The notes under the pieces are model-generated. The model did not search any database. It saw nothing but the letters and a program-made list of their open reading frames with translations, and was not told where the DNA came from. From the NCBI GenBank assembly GCA_022764085.1, contig JALERP010000028.1, positions 1 through 38,898 on the forward strand: a DNA stretch of 38,898 bases, written 5' to 3'. Shown here in pieces: positions 1-9,118 of the stretch. Position 1 is the first letter of the stretch. Each line of letters starts with the position of its first letter. Position numbers and translations under genes: made by a program. The DNA comes from Prevotella sp. GTDB lineage: Bacteria > Bacteroidota > Bacteroidia > Bacteroidales > Bacteroidaceae.

Positions 1-66
1 AGATTTGACATCATCAAAAGCAAAATCAGTGAGAGCGGGATCTGTGTGAGCTTTAGCCCCATATAA
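1..66 (+). CDS. possible 3' end of an upstream gene (partial)
   Basis: Frame 1 is open from the window edge to a TAA at 64-66 and reads as a plausible 21-residue C-terminus ending in SFSPI. Too little is visible to name a family. The stop lies 15 bases before the hairpin at 81-116, which fits a gene converging on valS. A short open frame at a window edge can also occur by chance, so this is tentative. Confidence 0.35.
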   Translation, partial: RFDIIKSKISESGICVSFSPI

Positions 67-80
67 AGTGTGGGGGAGGA

Positions 81-116
81 AAAAAGATAGCCGCCTGTGG
101 TGGGGCGGCTATCTTT
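81..116 (-). terminator. intrinsic terminator of valS
   Basis: A perfect 13-bp stem (83-95 with 104-116) has an 8-base loop. Read on the minus strand it is followed by a run of T (the A-run at 81-85 on the plus strand extends the stem's own T residues). It lies 22 bases past the valS stop. On the plus strand the stem is followed by only three T then GCG, so it would terminate poorly in that direction. Confidence 0.85.
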
Positions 117-138
117 GCGTTATGGGTGATGTGTGAGT

Positions 139-2823
139 TTACTTTTTGAGGGCGGCGATGCTTTCTTCGAGGGTTTTGATTTTCGATTGGGCATCGGCTT
201 GCTTCTTGCGCTCGGCTGCCACCACAGCCTCTGGGGCGTTGGCAACAAAACGCTCGTTGCTAAGCTTCTTCTCCACGCTCTTCAAGAATCCGATAGCGTA
301 GTCGAGTTCGGCTTGGAGCTTCTTGATTTCCTCTTCCACATTGATGGCACCTTCCAGTGGCACACAGTATTCAGTGGTGCCCACCATGAAACTTGCTGCG
401 GCTGGGTCTTTGGCATCAGCGTCGGTGATGCTTTCCAGACCGCCGAGTTTTTCCACGATGCTCTTGAAAGGATTGGTCCATTTGCCCACAATCATCAGAT
501 TCATAGGCTGCTTTTGAGGAATGTTCTTGCTCAAGCGCACGTTGCGCACGCCAGAAATGATGCTTTTTGCCTCGTCCATCGCCTTCAGCAAATCGGTGTC
601 GGCCTCGGCGGGAGTCAGGTTGATAGGCGCATACATGATGCTCTCGCCATCTTTGCGCTCATCGATGTGCTGCCACAGCTCTTCGGTGATGAATGGCATG
701 AATGGGTGGAGCAAGCGGAGCAGACTGTCGAAGAAACGGAGCGTAGCGTCCATAGTGGCGCGGTCGATAGGCTGCTGGTAGGCTGGCTTCACTGCTTCGA
801 GATACCAAGCAGAGAATTCCTCCCAGAACAGGCGGTAGATAGCCATCAAGGCTTCGTTGAGGCGGAATTTTGAGAACAAGTCCTTCACCTCAGCCTCGGT
901 GCTGCGGAGCACATTGTCGAACCACTGCACTGCCAGGCGGCTGTGCTCAGGTTGCTCAATATCTGCCACTTCCCAGCCCTTCACCAGACGGAAAGCGTTC
1001 CAAATCTTATTGTTGAAGTTGCGGCCTTGTTCGCAAAGCGCATCATCGTAAAGGATGTCGTTGCCAGCAGGGGCTGCGAGCATCAAGCCCATGCGCACAC
1101 CGTCGGCACCGTATTTTTCAATCAGTTCGATTGGGTCGGGCGAGTTGCCGAGGCTCTTGCTCATCTTTCGGCCCAGCTTGTCGCGCACGATACCAGTGAA
1201 ATAGACGTTCTTGAACGGGAACTTACCCATGTATTCCTCACCGGCCATAATCATACGTGCCACCCAGAAGAAAATAATATCCGGAGCGGTGACGAGGTCG
1301 CTTGTGGGATAGTAATAGTTGATTTCCTCGTTACCGGGATTGTTTATGCCGTCGAACAGTGAAATCGGCCAAAGCCATGACGAGAACCATGTGTCGAGGG
1401 CATCATCGTCCTGGCGCAGGTCTTCTGCCTTAAGGTCAGGATTTCCGCTCTGCTTGCGTGCAAGCTCGAGTGCTTCCTCGGCTGTCTCTGCCACAACAAA
1501 CTGCTCGTCGCCGTAATAATAGGCCGGAATGCGGTGTCCCCACCACAGCTGTCGCGAGATGCACCAGTCCTGGATGTTCTCTAACCAGTTCTTGTAAGTA
1601 GCCTTATACTTGGCCGGATAGAAGTTCATTTCGCCGTTGACAACGGGAGGCAGTGCTATGTCGGCAAAATGCTGCATCTTGAGGAACCACTGCAGAGATA
1701 GACGCGGCTCGATAGCGGTGTCGGGATTTCGCTCAGAATATCCAACCTTATTATTGTAATCCTCCACACGCTCCATCAGACCAGCCTCCTCAAGGTCGCG
1801 GGCAATCTGCTTGCGGCAGTCGAAGCGGTCCATCCCCACATAGAGGGGCGACTCGGCGGATATTGTACCGTCGGGGTTGAAGATATCGATGGTCTCGAGG
1901 TTATGCGTCTTGCCGAGCATATAGTCGTTGGTGTCGTGGGCAGGAGTTACCTTTAGGCATCCCGTACCGAACTCGATATCCACATAGCGGTCTTCGATGA
2001 CGGGGATGACGCGCCCCACGAGAGGCACAACCACCTTCTTGCCCTTAAGCCACTGGTTCTTGGGATCCTTAGGGTTGATACACATGGCGGTGTCGCCCAT
2101 TATGGTTTCGGGACGGGTGGTGGCGACTACGGCATAATATCCTTTCTCGTCCTTATGGATGACATTGCCATCAGCTGCATTCTCCACGTCAGAGCAATCG
2201 CATTCTGGAGCTACATAATATCTGAGGTTGTAGAGTTTTGACTGCTCGTCGTTATACACCACCTCCTCATTGCTGAGGGCGGTCTGTGCCTTGGGGTCCC
2301 AGTTTACCATGCGCAAGCCACGGTATATGAGCCCCTTGTTGTAGAGGTCAACAAATACCTTGATGACACTCTTCGATCGGGTTTCGTCCATTGTGAAGGC
2401 GGTGCGGTCCCAGTCGCAGGAGGCACCGAGGCGGCGGAGCTGTTTGAGGATAATGCCTCCATGCTCGTGAGTCCAGTCCCAAGCATGCTTGAGGAATTCG
2501 TCACGCGAGAGGTCATGCTTCTTTATGCCCTTTTCGGCGAGACGCTTCACCACCTTGGCCTCGGTAGCGATAGAAGCATGGTCGGTGCCCGGCACCCAAC
2601 AAGCGTTCTTGCCCTCCATACGGGCACGTCTTACAAGAATGTCCTGAATAGTGTTGTTGAGCATGTGTCCCATGTGGAGCACACCGGTAACATTAGGCGG
2701 CGGAATCACTATGGTGTATGGTTCGCGCCCGTCGGGCTTACTGCTGAAAAGTTTGTTGTCTATCCAGTACTGATACCACTTCGACTCCACTTCTTTGGGG
2801 TCGTATTTGCTTTGTAGTTCCAT
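139..2823 (-). CDS. valS: valine--tRNA ligase
   Basis: Cytoplasmic class I aminoacyl-tRNA synthetase that charges tRNA-Val; 894 residues, normal for the family. The HIGH-type signature is HMGH at residues 50-53, after PPPNVTG. The KMSKS loop is at 553-557. The class-typical editing (CP1) region lies between them and contains the TTRPET motif. The last ~65 residues are rich in Lys, Glu and Leu and form the usual C-terminal coiled-coil arm. The start at 2823 gives the standard N-terminus, with the catalytic domain beginning at once. It is transcribed away from mazG and ends at its own terminator. A minus-strand TAnnTTTG box is at 2866-2873. Confidence 0.97.
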   Translation of the reverse strand: MELQSKYDPKEVESKWYQYWIDNKLFSSKPDGREPYTIVIPPPNVTGVLHMGHMLNNTIQDILVRRARMEGKNACWVPGTDHASIATEAKVVKRLAEKGIKKHDLSRDEFLKHAWDWTHEHGGIILKQLRRLGASCDWDRTAFTMDETRSKSVIKVFVDLYNKGLIYRGLRMVNWDPKAQTALSNEEVVYNDEQSKLYNLRYYVAPECDCSDVENAADGNVIHKDEKGYYAVVATTRPETIMGDTAMCINPKDPKNQWLKGKKVVVPLVGRVIPVIEDRYVDIEFGTGCLKVTPAHDTNDYMLGKTHNLETIDIFNPDGTISAESPLYVGMDRFDCRKQIARDLEEAGLMERVEDYNNKVGYSERNPDTAIEPRLSLQWFLKMQHFADIALPPVVNGEMNFYPAKYKATYKNWLENIQDWCISRQLWWGHRIPAYYYGDEQFVVAETAEEALELARKQSGNPDLKAEDLRQDDDALDTWFSSWLWPISLFDGINNPGNEEINYYYPTSDLVTAPDIIFFWVARMIMAGEEYMGKFPFKNVYFTGIVRDKLGRKMSKSLGNSPDPIELIEKYGADGVRMGLMLAAPAGNDILYDDALCEQGRNFNNKIWNAFRLVKGWEVADIEQPEHSRLAVQWFDNVLRSTEAEVKDLFSKFRLNEALMAIYRLFWEEFSAWYLEAVKPAYQQPIDRATMDATLRFFDSLLRLLHPFMPFITEELWQHIDERKDGESIMYAPINLTPAEADTDLLKAMDEAKSIISGVRNVRLSKNIPQKQPMNLMIVGKWTNPFKSIVEKLGGLESITDADAKDPAAASFMVGTTEYCVPLEGAINVEEEIKKLQAELDYAIGFLKSVEKKLSNERFVANAPEAVVAAERKKQADAQSKIKTLEESIAALKK

Positions 2824-2865
2824 TATTTTTTATGTTAAATATTTAAATCCTATAAAAAAACGTGG

Positions 2866-2903
2866 CAAAATTACTAAAAATTCGTGGAAAATTTGTACTT
2901 TTG
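2866..2903. promoter_or_regulatory. divergent valS / mazG promoter region
   Basis: Two Bacteroidetes -7 boxes point outwards. TAATTTTG on the minus strand (2866-2873) serves valS, and TACTTTTG on the plus strand (2896-2903) serves mazG. Both match TAnnTTTG exactly. I do not see a clear TTTG upstream box at the expected distance for either one. Confidence 0.6.
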
Positions 2904-2932
2904 CAGAAATTATTTATGTTTTAGACAAGAAA

Positions 2933-3799
2933 ATGCATACAAAAGAGCAAAAAATGGCCGCTTTCGGCCGACTTTTGGACGTTCTTGACACGTTAAGGGA
3001 GAATTGTCCATGGGACAGGAAACAGAGCAACGAGAGCCTGCGTCCCAACACCATCGAAGAGACCTTCGAGCTGGCTGACGCCCTCATGAAGGACGACACG
3101 GCGAATATATGCAAGGAACTGGGAGACGTGCTGCTGCACGTTTGCTTTTACGCAAGGATTGGAGACGAGAAAGAGCAGTTTGACATAGCCGACGTTTGTG
3201 ACAAACTGACCGACAAACTCATCTTCCGCCATCCCCACGTATATCATCCCTCGCAGGTGGGCAAGCCCGAACCCAAACCACTGCCATACGTTCCCGATAA
3301 CGAAAACAAAAACGAAAACGGAGGTATGCAGGAAGCTAAGACCGCCCAACAGGTGATTGAGAACTGGGAACAGATAAAGCTAAAGGAGAAGGACGGCAAC
3401 AAGAGTGTACTCGCTGGAGTGCCGGCTGCTCTGCCCTCGCTCATCAAGGCCTACCGCATACAGGACAAGGCGCGCAACGTGGGGTTTGACTGGGAAGACA
3501 AGGGCGACGTGTGGGCGAAGGTAAAAGAGGAACTGGGCGAGCTCGAGGAGGAATTGCGACGTGGCGACAAGGAGAAATCAACTCAGGAGCTGGGCGACTT
3601 CCTATTCAGCGTGATTAATGCCGGAAGACTCTACCACCTTAACCCTGACACGGCACTGGAATTGACCAACAGCAAGTTCATACGCCGATTCAACTACATC
3701 GAGCAGCACAGCATCAAGAAGGGCAGGCCGCTCACAGAGATGACACTTGATGAGATGGAAAAGCTATGGAATGAGGCAAAGAAAATAGAATTAACATAA
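2933..3799 (+). CDS. mazG: nucleoside triphosphate pyrophosphohydrolase MazG
   Basis: Hydrolyses non-canonical or excess NTPs to NMP plus pyrophosphate (house-cleaning). The 288-residue product has the two tandem MazG domains of the full-length family. The first carries EETFELADA and ELGDVLLHV, giving the EExxE plus ExxD metal site. The second carries ELGELEEEL and ELGDFLFSV. The open frame extends upstream to 2795, but that stretch overlaps the divergent valS start and the -7 box at 2896-2903. I therefore place the start at the ATG at 2933; the ATG at 2954 is the alternative. The lipoprotein gene begins 13 bases after the stop, so the two are probably co-transcribed. Confidence 0.93.
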   Translation: MHTKEQKMAAFGRLLDVLDTLRENCPWDRKQSNESLRPNTIEETFELADALMKDDTANICKELGDVLLHVCFYARIGDEKEQFDIADVCDKLTDKLIFRHPHVYHPSQVGKPEPKPLPYVPDNENKNENGGMQEAKTAQQVIENWEQIKLKEKDGNKSVLAGVPAALPSLIKAYRIQDKARNVGFDWEDKGDVWAKVKEELGELEEELRRGDKEKSTQELGDFLFSVINAGRLYHLNPDTALELTNSKFIRRFNYIEQHSIKKGRPLTEMTLDEMEKLWNEAKKIELT

Positions 3800-3812
3800 A
3801 AACAAAAACATT

Positions 3813-4421
3813 ATGAAGAAATTAGCGTATCTGGCGCTTGGCGCCATTGCAGGTATGTCGTTTGCGGCTTGTGGCAACAAGCAGCAACAGCAGACAACGG
3901 TGGTATCCGACACCACCATAGTTGACAGTTCGAAAATCAAGGACGTGACAGTGTTCGGACTATGTGGGGAGAATGCCGCCATGAACAGCCTGCAGTTAAT
4001 CACTGACATGGGCGACACGCTCAACCTTAACATCGAGGAGGCAAGGGAGAACAACCAGGTGTTTGGCAACTATGCCCCTGGCGACCGTCTTGCCATACTC
4101 GTCTCGCCCGACCACAAGCGGGTAAAGATTGTAATCAACGAGTCGGTGCTTATGGGCACATGGATGATGCCCAACCCGATTGACGGCAGCGATGAGGTAG
4201 GAATATGTATCAAGGACGGCGGTGTGGCCGAGAGTGTGCGACAGACTTCAAACAATTACAAGACATGGAAAATCGTTGACGGAAAACTGGAGCTTAACCT
4301 CGTAAGGGAAGGAGGCGGAGACCAGGAAGAGACGGCATGGTACACCATTGACAAGCTGGACGCCGACTCGCTCATATTCCACGACAAAGACGACTTATTT
4401 GAATACGGACGGGCAAAATAA
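3813..4421 (+). CDS. lipocalin-like lipoprotein
   Basis: A 202-residue exported protein. The N-terminus (MKKLAYLAL, then SFAAC) is a lipoprotein signal with the acylated Cys at residue 20, followed by a Gln-rich linker. The rest is beta-rich. The C-terminal ~90 residues, from MGTWMM through KIVDGKLELNLV to DSLIFHD, resemble the Bacteroidetes lipocalin-like domain that binds small ligands at the outer membrane. The ligand is unknown. It sits between mazG (13 bases) and rnz (5 bases) on one strand, so an operon is likely, although the neighbours are cytoplasmic housekeeping enzymes. The lipoprotein call is firm; the lipocalin call is family resemblance only. Confidence 0.8.
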   Translation: MKKLAYLALGAIAGMSFAACGNKQQQQTTVVSDTTIVDSSKIKDVTVFGLCGENAAMNSLQLITDMGDTLNLNIEEARENNQVFGNYAPGDRLAILVSPDHKRVKIVINESVLMGTWMMPNPIDGSDEVGICIKDGGVAESVRQTSNNYKTWKIVDGKLELNLVREGGGDQEETAWYTIDKLDADSLIFHDKDDLFEYGRAK

Positions 4422-4426
4422 GTAGA

Positions 4427-5344
4427 ATGGAACCATTTAAGATATATATTCTGGGATGCGGAAGCGCACTTCCCACAATGAGGCATAACCCTTCGTCACA
4501 GATAGTCGAAATGCGCGGAAAGCAATTTATGGTTGACTGTGGCGAAGGTACTCAGCTGCAACTCAGACGCTCGAAGATAAGATTCACCAAGTTGGGACAC
4601 GTATTCATATCGCATCTGCATGGTGACCACTGCCTGGGGTTGCTCGGCATGATCTCGTCGTTTGGCATGCTGGGAAGAACTGCCCCACTCCACGTCTTCG
4701 CGTCGGCCGAATACGAGGAGCTGTTCAAAAGGGAACTCGATTTCTTCTGCCAGAGGATAGAGTACGATGTGGTTTATCACCCTATCAACCCGGCATCAAG
4801 CGAGGTGATTTACGATGACAGAAGTCTAAATGTCAGCACCATCCCGCTCAACCACCGGGTGCCATGCTGCGGATTCCTTTTCAGGGAGAAGCCCGCATTG
4901 CCACACATAAGGCGAGACATGATTGACATGTACGGCATACCGACGAGCCAGATTAACAATATAAAGAATGGTATCGACTGGGTATCTCCCGAAGGTGAGG
5001 TCATACCTGCCGCAAGGCTCACGACACCGGCAGAGGCACCACGCTCGTACGCCTACTGCAGCGACACTCGCTACAACCCGCGCATAGCGGAAATGGTGAA
5101 GGGTGTGAATTGCCTTTACCATGAGGCAACTTATTCTGCCGACGACCAGGCAAGGGCGGAGAAACACTACCACTCCACTGCTGTCGAGGCTGCAATGACC
5201 GCCAAGGACGCCGGAGTGGGAAAACTTATCATAGGACACTTCTCGCAGAGGTACAAAAACGAGGACACACTTCTTGAAGAGGCCAGAAATTTGTTTCCAA
5301 ATACGGAATTGGCAACAGAAAATGCGCAATTCAACATTTTTTAA
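4427..5344 (+). CDS. rnz: ribonuclease Z
   Basis: Metallo-beta-lactamase-fold endonuclease that removes the 3' trailer from tRNA precursors. The 305-residue length is the usual short bacterial form. The zinc motif HxHxDH is HLHGDH at residues 63-68. Further conserved blocks are the N-terminal GCGSALPT, VDCGEGTQ, the HEATY histidine block and GHFSQRY near the C-terminus. Only 5 bases separate it from the upstream lipoprotein gene. In this genome tRNA-Cys (22728-22798) has no encoded CCA, so trailer trimming by this enzyme would precede CCA addition. No fault is seen in any catalytic block. Confidence 0.95.
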   Translation: MEPFKIYILGCGSALPTMRHNPSSQIVEMRGKQFMVDCGEGTQLQLRRSKIRFTKLGHVFISHLHGDHCLGLLGMISSFGMLGRTAPLHVFASAEYEELFKRELDFFCQRIEYDVVYHPINPASSEVIYDDRSLNVSTIPLNHRVPCCGFLFREKPALPHIRRDMIDMYGIPTSQINNIKNGIDWVSPEGEVIPAARLTTPAEAPRSYAYCSDTRYNPRIAEMVKGVNCLYHEATYSADDQARAEKHYHSTAVEAAMTAKDAGVGKLIIGHFSQRYKNEDTLLEEARNLFPNTELATENAQFNIF

Positions 5345-5354
5345 TATTAAAAGT

Positions 5355-5385
5355 TTTGCGGAACACAATAAAAATCGTATCTTTG
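5355..5385 (+). promoter_or_regulatory. promoter of the T9SS-tail / sigma factor unit
   Basis: TTTG at 5355-5358, a 19-base spacer, then TATCTTTG at 5378-5385. Both boxes match the Bacteroidetes sigma-ABfr consensus. It lies 20 bases upstream of the ATG at 5406. Confidence 0.8.
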
Positions 5386-5405
5386 CAGCAAAAATAAGAC
5401 TAAAT

Positions 5406-5744
5406 ATGATGAAGAAAACTATCATAATAACCGTTTTGGCCGCAATTACCATTGGTGTACTGCCTACTAAGGCAAGCAATTTTGAGGCTGTGGCGGACAA
5501 CGGGCAGACAATGGTGGAGGAAAACAGAATCTCCGTCAATGTGCAGGGTTCGTCCGTGCTTGTCAATGGTGCCGCAGGATATACCATGGAGGTTGTGTCC
5601 CTCACAGGAAGACCAGTAATCAAGATAAAGGTTGAAAACAACTCACAAAGAGTAGATTTGAATGTCAACAAAGGTTGCTATATCGTCAAGATAGAAAACC
5701 AGGCTAAGACAAAAACCTTTGTCAGAAAGGTGACTATCCTATAA
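5406..5744 (+). CDS. small secreted protein made almost only of a T9SS-type sorting tail
   Basis: A 112-residue protein. A hydrophobic signal peptide runs to about residue 24. The mature chain has the pattern of a type A type IX secretion sorting domain: a short strand (VEVVSLTGR-like, here MEVVSLTGRPV), then VDLNVNKGCYIVKIEN, then a final strand FVRKVTIL. There is no obvious cargo domain, only ~40 residues before the tail. The open frame runs back to 5274, but the promoter at 5355-5385 forces the start to 5406 or the adjacent ATG at 5409. The stop is 6 bases before the sigma factor start, so both are made from one mRNA. Whether it is secreted or serves as a decoy or signal cannot be told from sequence. 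Confidence 0.75.
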   Translation: MMKKTIIITVLAAITIGVLPTKASNFEAVADNGQTMVEENRISVNVQGSSVLVNGAAGYTMEVVSLTGRPVIKIKVENNSQRVDLNVNKGCYIVKIENQAKTKTFVRKVTIL

Positions 5745-5750
5745 AACGAC

Positions 5751-6314
5751 GTGGAATATCCAAATGACAAAGACTTAGCGCAAAAGCTGCTCAACCCCAC
5801 CACAAGGCGAGAGGCATTCGGCATGGTGGTAAACCAATATAGCGAAATGCTTTATTGGAAGATTAGGCATATAGTGTTGTTCCACGAGGATGCCAACGAC
5901 GTTTTGCAGAATACACTTATGAAGGCATGGAATGCCATAGGCAGTTTTAGGGGCGACTCGCAACTCGCCACTTGGTTGTGCCGTATAGCAATAAACGAAA
6001 GTCTTGACTTCACAAGACATAAACAAGCACTAACAATATTATCATCCGATTCAACCACCGACAGCAGTGGAATAGCATTGCATGAAAGACTTATGGCCGA
6101 TGAATATTTTGACGGCGACAAGACTGAGGCAATGTTGCAGGAAGCCATATCAAGATTGCCCGACGTGCAGAAAACCGTTTTTTTACTGAGATACTACGAC
6201 GAGATGAAATACTCGGATATAAGCAAGATGCTCAACACATCGGAAGGAGCGTTAAAGGCTTCATACCATATCGCCGTTAACAAAATAAAGGATTTTTTCA
6301 AGTCTAATGATTAA
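5751..6314 (+). CDS. ECF-type RNA polymerase sigma factor
   Basis: A 187-residue two-domain sigma-70 family protein. Region 2 spans about residues 20-95 (DANDVLQNTLMKAW, then FRGDSQLATWLCRIAINE). A variable, Ser/Thr-rich linker follows, then region 4 at about 130-183 (SRLPDVQKTVFLLRYY, then YSDISKMLNTSEGALK as the helix-turn-helix). The start is a GTG at 5751; the next Met (residue 25) would cut into region 2. Translation is probably coupled to the preceding gene (6-base gap). The next gene encodes a short single-span protein with the N-terminal motif seen in Bacteroidetes anti-sigma-like proteins, so the sigma factor is probably controlled from the membrane. Confidence 0.92.
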   Translation: MEYPNDKDLAQKLLNPTTRREAFGMVVNQYSEMLYWKIRHIVLFHEDANDVLQNTLMKAWNAIGSFRGDSQLATWLCRIAINESLDFTRHKQALTILSSDSTTDSSGIALHERLMADEYFDGDKTEAMLQEAISRLPDVQKTVFLLRYYDEMKYSDISKMLNTSEGALKASYHIAVNKIKDFFKSND

Positions 6315-6359
6315 ACCTTTATATATGTCATACGTCAAACAAAAAAAACAGAAAGAATT

Positions 6360-6698
6360 ATGAACAAAAAGAATCCATTCAAGACCCCGGAGGGCTATTT
6401 CGACAATTTTGCCTCAGACTTCATGGCCCAGTTGCCCGAAATGGAGACAACCTCAGTCAGGACGATCTCATCGAAAGGGCGCGGAATAAAGCTTTTGGCA
6501 AGACTTCGCCCCCTACTCTATGCCGCATGTGTAATAGCTGTCTGTTTCGGAGGATACCTTATTTGGCAGAATTCTGAAGTGCAAAGACAGGAGGCGACAA
6601 CGGCGGAGAGCAACAATGTGCACGACCAGTATGTGGATGACTATCTCGACTGTGCAATGCTTGACAATGGTGACATCTATGCATGTATCAGTGAATGA
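6360..6698 (+). CDS. single-span membrane protein, probable anti-sigma-like partner
   Basis: A 112-residue protein. The cytoplasmic N-terminus starts NPFKTPEGYFDNF and MAQLPE, a pattern I know from short Bacteroidetes proteins encoded beside ECF sigma factors. One membrane segment runs from about residue 55 to 69 (LLYAACVIAVCFGGYLIW). A ~40-residue acidic periplasmic tail follows. It is not a classical FecR or zinc-binding anti-sigma protein: no HxxxCxxC motif is present. It lies 45 bases after the sigma factor. The partner role is inferred from position and the N-terminal motif; direct evidence is lacking. Confidence 0.7.
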   Translation: MNKKNPFKTPEGYFDNFASDFMAQLPEMETTSVRTISSKGRGIKLLARLRPLLYAACVIAVCFGGYLIWQNSEVQRQEATTAESNNVHDQYVDDYLDCAMLDNGDIYACISE

Positions 6699-6726
6699 TA
6701 TTGACTAATTAAGCTTTTTAATAAAA

Positions 6727-7179
6727 ATGAAGGTAAATAATATAGTAGTTTTGTTTCTGATGTTTCTGACATTTAGTCTGGGCATCAATGCACAAGGTAA
6801 CGGACGCCCAGGCAAACGACTTTCACAGGAGCGGTTTGTAGCTGAACTTGAGAAGTTCATTGCCTCAGAGGCTGACCTTACCCCGCAGGAATGTAACAAG
6901 TTATTCCCCATTATGAGGGAAATGTACGGAAAACAAAGATTGTATTTTGACAAGTTAAAACAACTGCACCAGAAATGTCCGAAAAATGAGAGTGACTGCC
7001 GCAATGCTGTGAAGCAGAGAGACAAGATTGACCTCGACATGAAAAAACTTCAGCAAACTTATCACAACAAGATGCTCGATGCCATATCGCCATGCAAGGT
7101 GATGATGGTGCTGAATGCAGAGGACAAGTTCCACCGCGCGAAGCTTAAGGACTGGAGCAGGAAAGGTAACAAAAATTAA
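6727..7179 (+). CDS. small periplasmic Spy/CpxP-like protein
   Basis: A 150-residue protein with a signal peptide ending near NAQ (residues 21-23). The mature part is almost entirely charged alpha helix and includes LTPQECNKLFPIMREMY, a long basic helix, then LNAEDKFHRAKLKDW. This helix order, with an LTPxE start and a late KF segment, is common in Bacteroidetes proteins annotated as Spy/CpxP-like or as heavy-metal sensors. It is the last gene of the sigma-factor cluster and ends just before the bidirectional terminator. A chaperone or stress-sensing role in the periplasm is an inference from shape and position. Three cysteines in the mature chain are unusual for CpxP. Confidence 0.7.
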   Translation: MKVNNIVVLFLMFLTFSLGINAQGNGRPGKRLSQERFVAELEKFIASEADLTPQECNKLFPIMREMYGKQRLYFDKLKQLHQKCPKNESDCRNAVKQRDKIDLDMKKLQQTYHNKMLDAISPCKVMMVLNAEDKFHRAKLKDWSRKGNKN

Positions 7180-7181
7180 AA

Positions 7182-7228
7182 AAGATGGCGATTAAGTGTT
7201 ATGCTTAATCGCCATCTTATTTTTTTTA
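7182..7228. terminator. bidirectional terminator between the sigma cluster and pgk
   Basis: A perfect 15-bp stem (7182-7196 with 7204-7218) has a 7-base loop. A T-rich run follows on the plus strand and an A-rich run precedes it, so it also has a T-run when read on the minus strand. It sits between convergent stop codons (7179 and 7229). Confidence 0.93.
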
Positions 7229-8500
7229 TTACTCACCCTTGATAGCAGCGATTCCCGGAAGAACCTTTCCTTCGATTGCCTCAAGCAGTGCACCACCACC
7301 GGTAGAGATGTAAGACACCTTGTCGGCAAGACCGAACTTGTTCACACAAGCCACTGAGTCACCACCGCCGATGAGTGAGAAAGCACCCTCTGCAGTTGCC
7401 TTGGCGATAGCGTCGCCGATGGCACGTGAACCTGGTGTGAACTCCTCGCACTCGAAACATCCTGCAGGACCGTTCCAAAGGATTGTCTTTGCACCCTCGA
7501 TTGCGGCGGCAAACTTCGCACGGCTCTCAGGACCTGCGTCAAGACCATCCCAACCTGCCTCGATAGCGTTAGACGGGAATACCTTAATCTGGGCACCTTC
7601 CTTTACTGAGAAAGTCTTGAAGTCATAGCCTGTGCAGCATACAGAGTCGGTACCTAGAACAAGCTCAACGCCCTTCTCAGCAGCCATCTTCTCAACTCCA
7701 AGAGCTACGTCAAGTTTGTCAAGCTCTACGATAGAGTCGCCAATCTCGCCGCCATGAGCCTTTGAAAAGGTGTAAGTCATGCCACCGCAGAGGATGAGCT
7801 TATCCACTTTGCCAAGAAGGTTCTCGATGATGCCAATCTTAGAAGACACCTTGGAACCGCCCATGATGGCAACAAACGGACGCTTGATATTGTTGAGCAC
7901 ATTGTCAACTGCATTTACTTCCTTCTCCATCAGATAGCCAAGCATCTTGTTGTCAGCGTCGAAGTAGTCGGCGATAACGGCTGTAGAAGCATGGCGGCGG
8001 TGAGCAGTACCGAAAGCGTCCATCACGTAGCAGTCAGCGTAAGAAGCAAGTTTCTTGGCGAAGTCCTTCTGACGTGACTTCATTTCCTTCTTGGCCTCGT
8101 CAAACTCGGGAGTACCCTTTTCAACACCAACGGGCTTACCTTCTTCTTCTGGATAGAAGCGGAGGTTCTCCAGAAGCAATGCCTCTCCTGGCTGCAGTGC
8201 GGCAACCTCAGCGTCGGCATTGGCGCAATCAGCTGCGAACTTAACCTCAACACCGAGGTTATCGCTAACATTCTTAACAATCTGAGAAAGTGAAAGCTCC
8301 TTCTTCACCTTGCCCTTCGGCTTACCCATGTGGCTCATCATAATCAGAGCACCGCCATCGGCAAGCACCTTCTTCAAAGTGGGAAGAGCACCCTTGATTC
8401 GGGTCTCATCGGTTACAATACCATTCTCGTTCAGTGGCACATTGAAGTCCACACGCACAATTGCCTTCTTACCGGCAAAGTTAAAATTTTCAATTGTCAT
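7229..8500 (-). CDS. pgk: phosphoglycerate kinase
   Basis: Glycolytic enzyme transferring phosphate between 1,3-bisphosphoglycerate and ADP. It has 423 residues when started at the ATG at 8498-8500, which gives the normal N-terminus ([18 protein letters not shown]). The 20 extra codons up to 8560 would run through the promoter and are rejected. Family blocks are visible: RVDFNVP substrate loop, [40 protein letters not shown], and the nucleotide-binding C-terminal GGGDSVA with STGGGALLE. It is monocistronic, with its own promoter at 8558-8589 and a shared terminator at the 3' end. Confidence 0.97.
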   Translation of the reverse strand: MTIENFNFAGKKAIVRVDFNVPLNENGIVTDETRIKGALPTLKKVLADGGALIMMSHMGKPKGKVKKELSLSQIVKNVSDNLGVEVKFAADCANADAEVAALQPGEALLLENLRFYPEEEGKPVGVEKGTPEFDEAKKEMKSRQKDFAKKLASYADCYVMDAFGTAHRRHASTAVIADYFDADNKMLGYLMEKEVNAVDNVLNNIKRPFVAIMGGSKVSSKIGIIENLLGKVDKLILCGGMTYTFSKAHGGEIGDSIVELDKLDVALGVEKMAAEKGVELVLGTDSVCCTGYDFKTFSVKEGAQIKVFPSNAIEAGWDGLDAGPESRAKFAAAIEGAKTILWNGPAGCFECEEFTPGSRAIGDAIAKATAEGAFSLIGGGDSVACVNKFGLADKVSYISTGGGALLEAIEGKVLPGIAAIKGE

Positions 8501-8557
8501 AATACCTTTTTTTAAATATGTAAATATGTAAATACAATCATAATTCCATTGCGAGAG

Positions 8558-8589
8558 CAAAGTTAGTCATTTTTGCTGAATTACACAAA
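8558..8589 (-). promoter_or_regulatory. pgk promoter
   Basis: On the minus strand TTTG (8586-8589), 20 bases, TAACTTTG (8558-8565). The implied leader before the pgk start is about 50 nt. I see no recognisable riboswitch in it. Confidence 0.8.
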
Positions 8590-8677
8590 GATTTGCCACA
8601 TATTTTATATATTTTTTGCGCCTGCGTAATCAAAATGCCTAAAATTAATAGAAAATAGCTTAAATATACACTACATT

Positions 8678-8709
8678 TTTGCTAAAGTCGTAAAAAAGAC
8701 GTAACTTTG
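8678..8709 (+). promoter_or_regulatory. ridA-queC promoter
   Basis: TTTG at 8678-8681, 20 bases, TAACTTTG at 8702-8709. The leader to the ATG at 8741 is only about 25 nt, which leaves no room for a preQ1 riboswitch. Confidence 0.8.
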
Positions 8710-8740
8710 CGCTGAAATAGAAAATTATCATAGATATAGA

Positions 8741-9118
8741 ATGATGAAAGCAATAATCACATCTAAGGCGCCTGCAGCTATCGGACCATATAGCCAGGCC
8801 ATCGAAGCCGGAGGGTTTGTTTTCGCCTCCGGACAGTTGCCAATCAATCCTGCCACAGGAGCTTTTCCCGAAGGAGGAATAAAGGAACAGACACGCCAGT
8901 CGATACTCAATGCAAAGGCAATCCTCGAAGAGGCTGGATGCACGCTTGCCAACGTGGTTAAGACCACCGTCCTGCTTGCTGACATTGCTGATTTTGCCGA
9001 TATGAACGAGGTTTATGCCTCATTCTTCTGCGAGCCTTTCCCTGCTCGCTCGGCTTTCGCCGTGAGAGACCTGCCCAAGGGGGCTTTAGTGGAAATTGAA
9101 ATGATTGCCGCAAAATGA
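8741..9118 (+). CDS. ridA: RidA family reactive-intermediate deaminase
   Basis: A 125-residue YjgF/YER057c/UK114 protein. These trimeric cytosolic enzymes hydrolyse reactive enamine and imine intermediates. The family pattern is complete: N-terminal PAAIGPYSQA, FASGQLPINP in the middle, VVKTTVLLADIADFA, and the C-terminal signature ARSAFAVRDLPKGALVEIE, which contains the catalytic Arg and Glu. Two ATG codons are adjacent (8741 and 8744) and either may be used. The TGA overlaps the ATG of queC in ATGA, so the two genes are translationally coupled. The metabolic reason for that pairing is unknown. Confidence 0.95.
   Translation: MMKAIITSKAPAAIGPYSQAIEAGGFVFASGQLPINPATGAFPEGGIKEQTRQSILNAKAILEEAGCTLANVVKTTVLLADIADFADMNEVYASFFCEPFPARSAFAVRDLPKGALVEIEMIAAK

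Noticed and set aside
133..873. Long plus-strand frame opposite valS
   Set aside because: It is wholly antisense to the conserved C-terminal half of valS, has no family features, and would read through the valS terminator region without a promoter.
4826..5671. 281-codon minus-strand frame across rnz and the T9SS-tail gene
   Set aside because: It is antisense to two supported genes and crosses a strong plus-strand promoter; no domain is recognisable.
8709..8741. preQ1 riboswitch before ridA-queC
   Set aside because: The leader is only about 25 nt and shows no H-type pseudoknot sequence.
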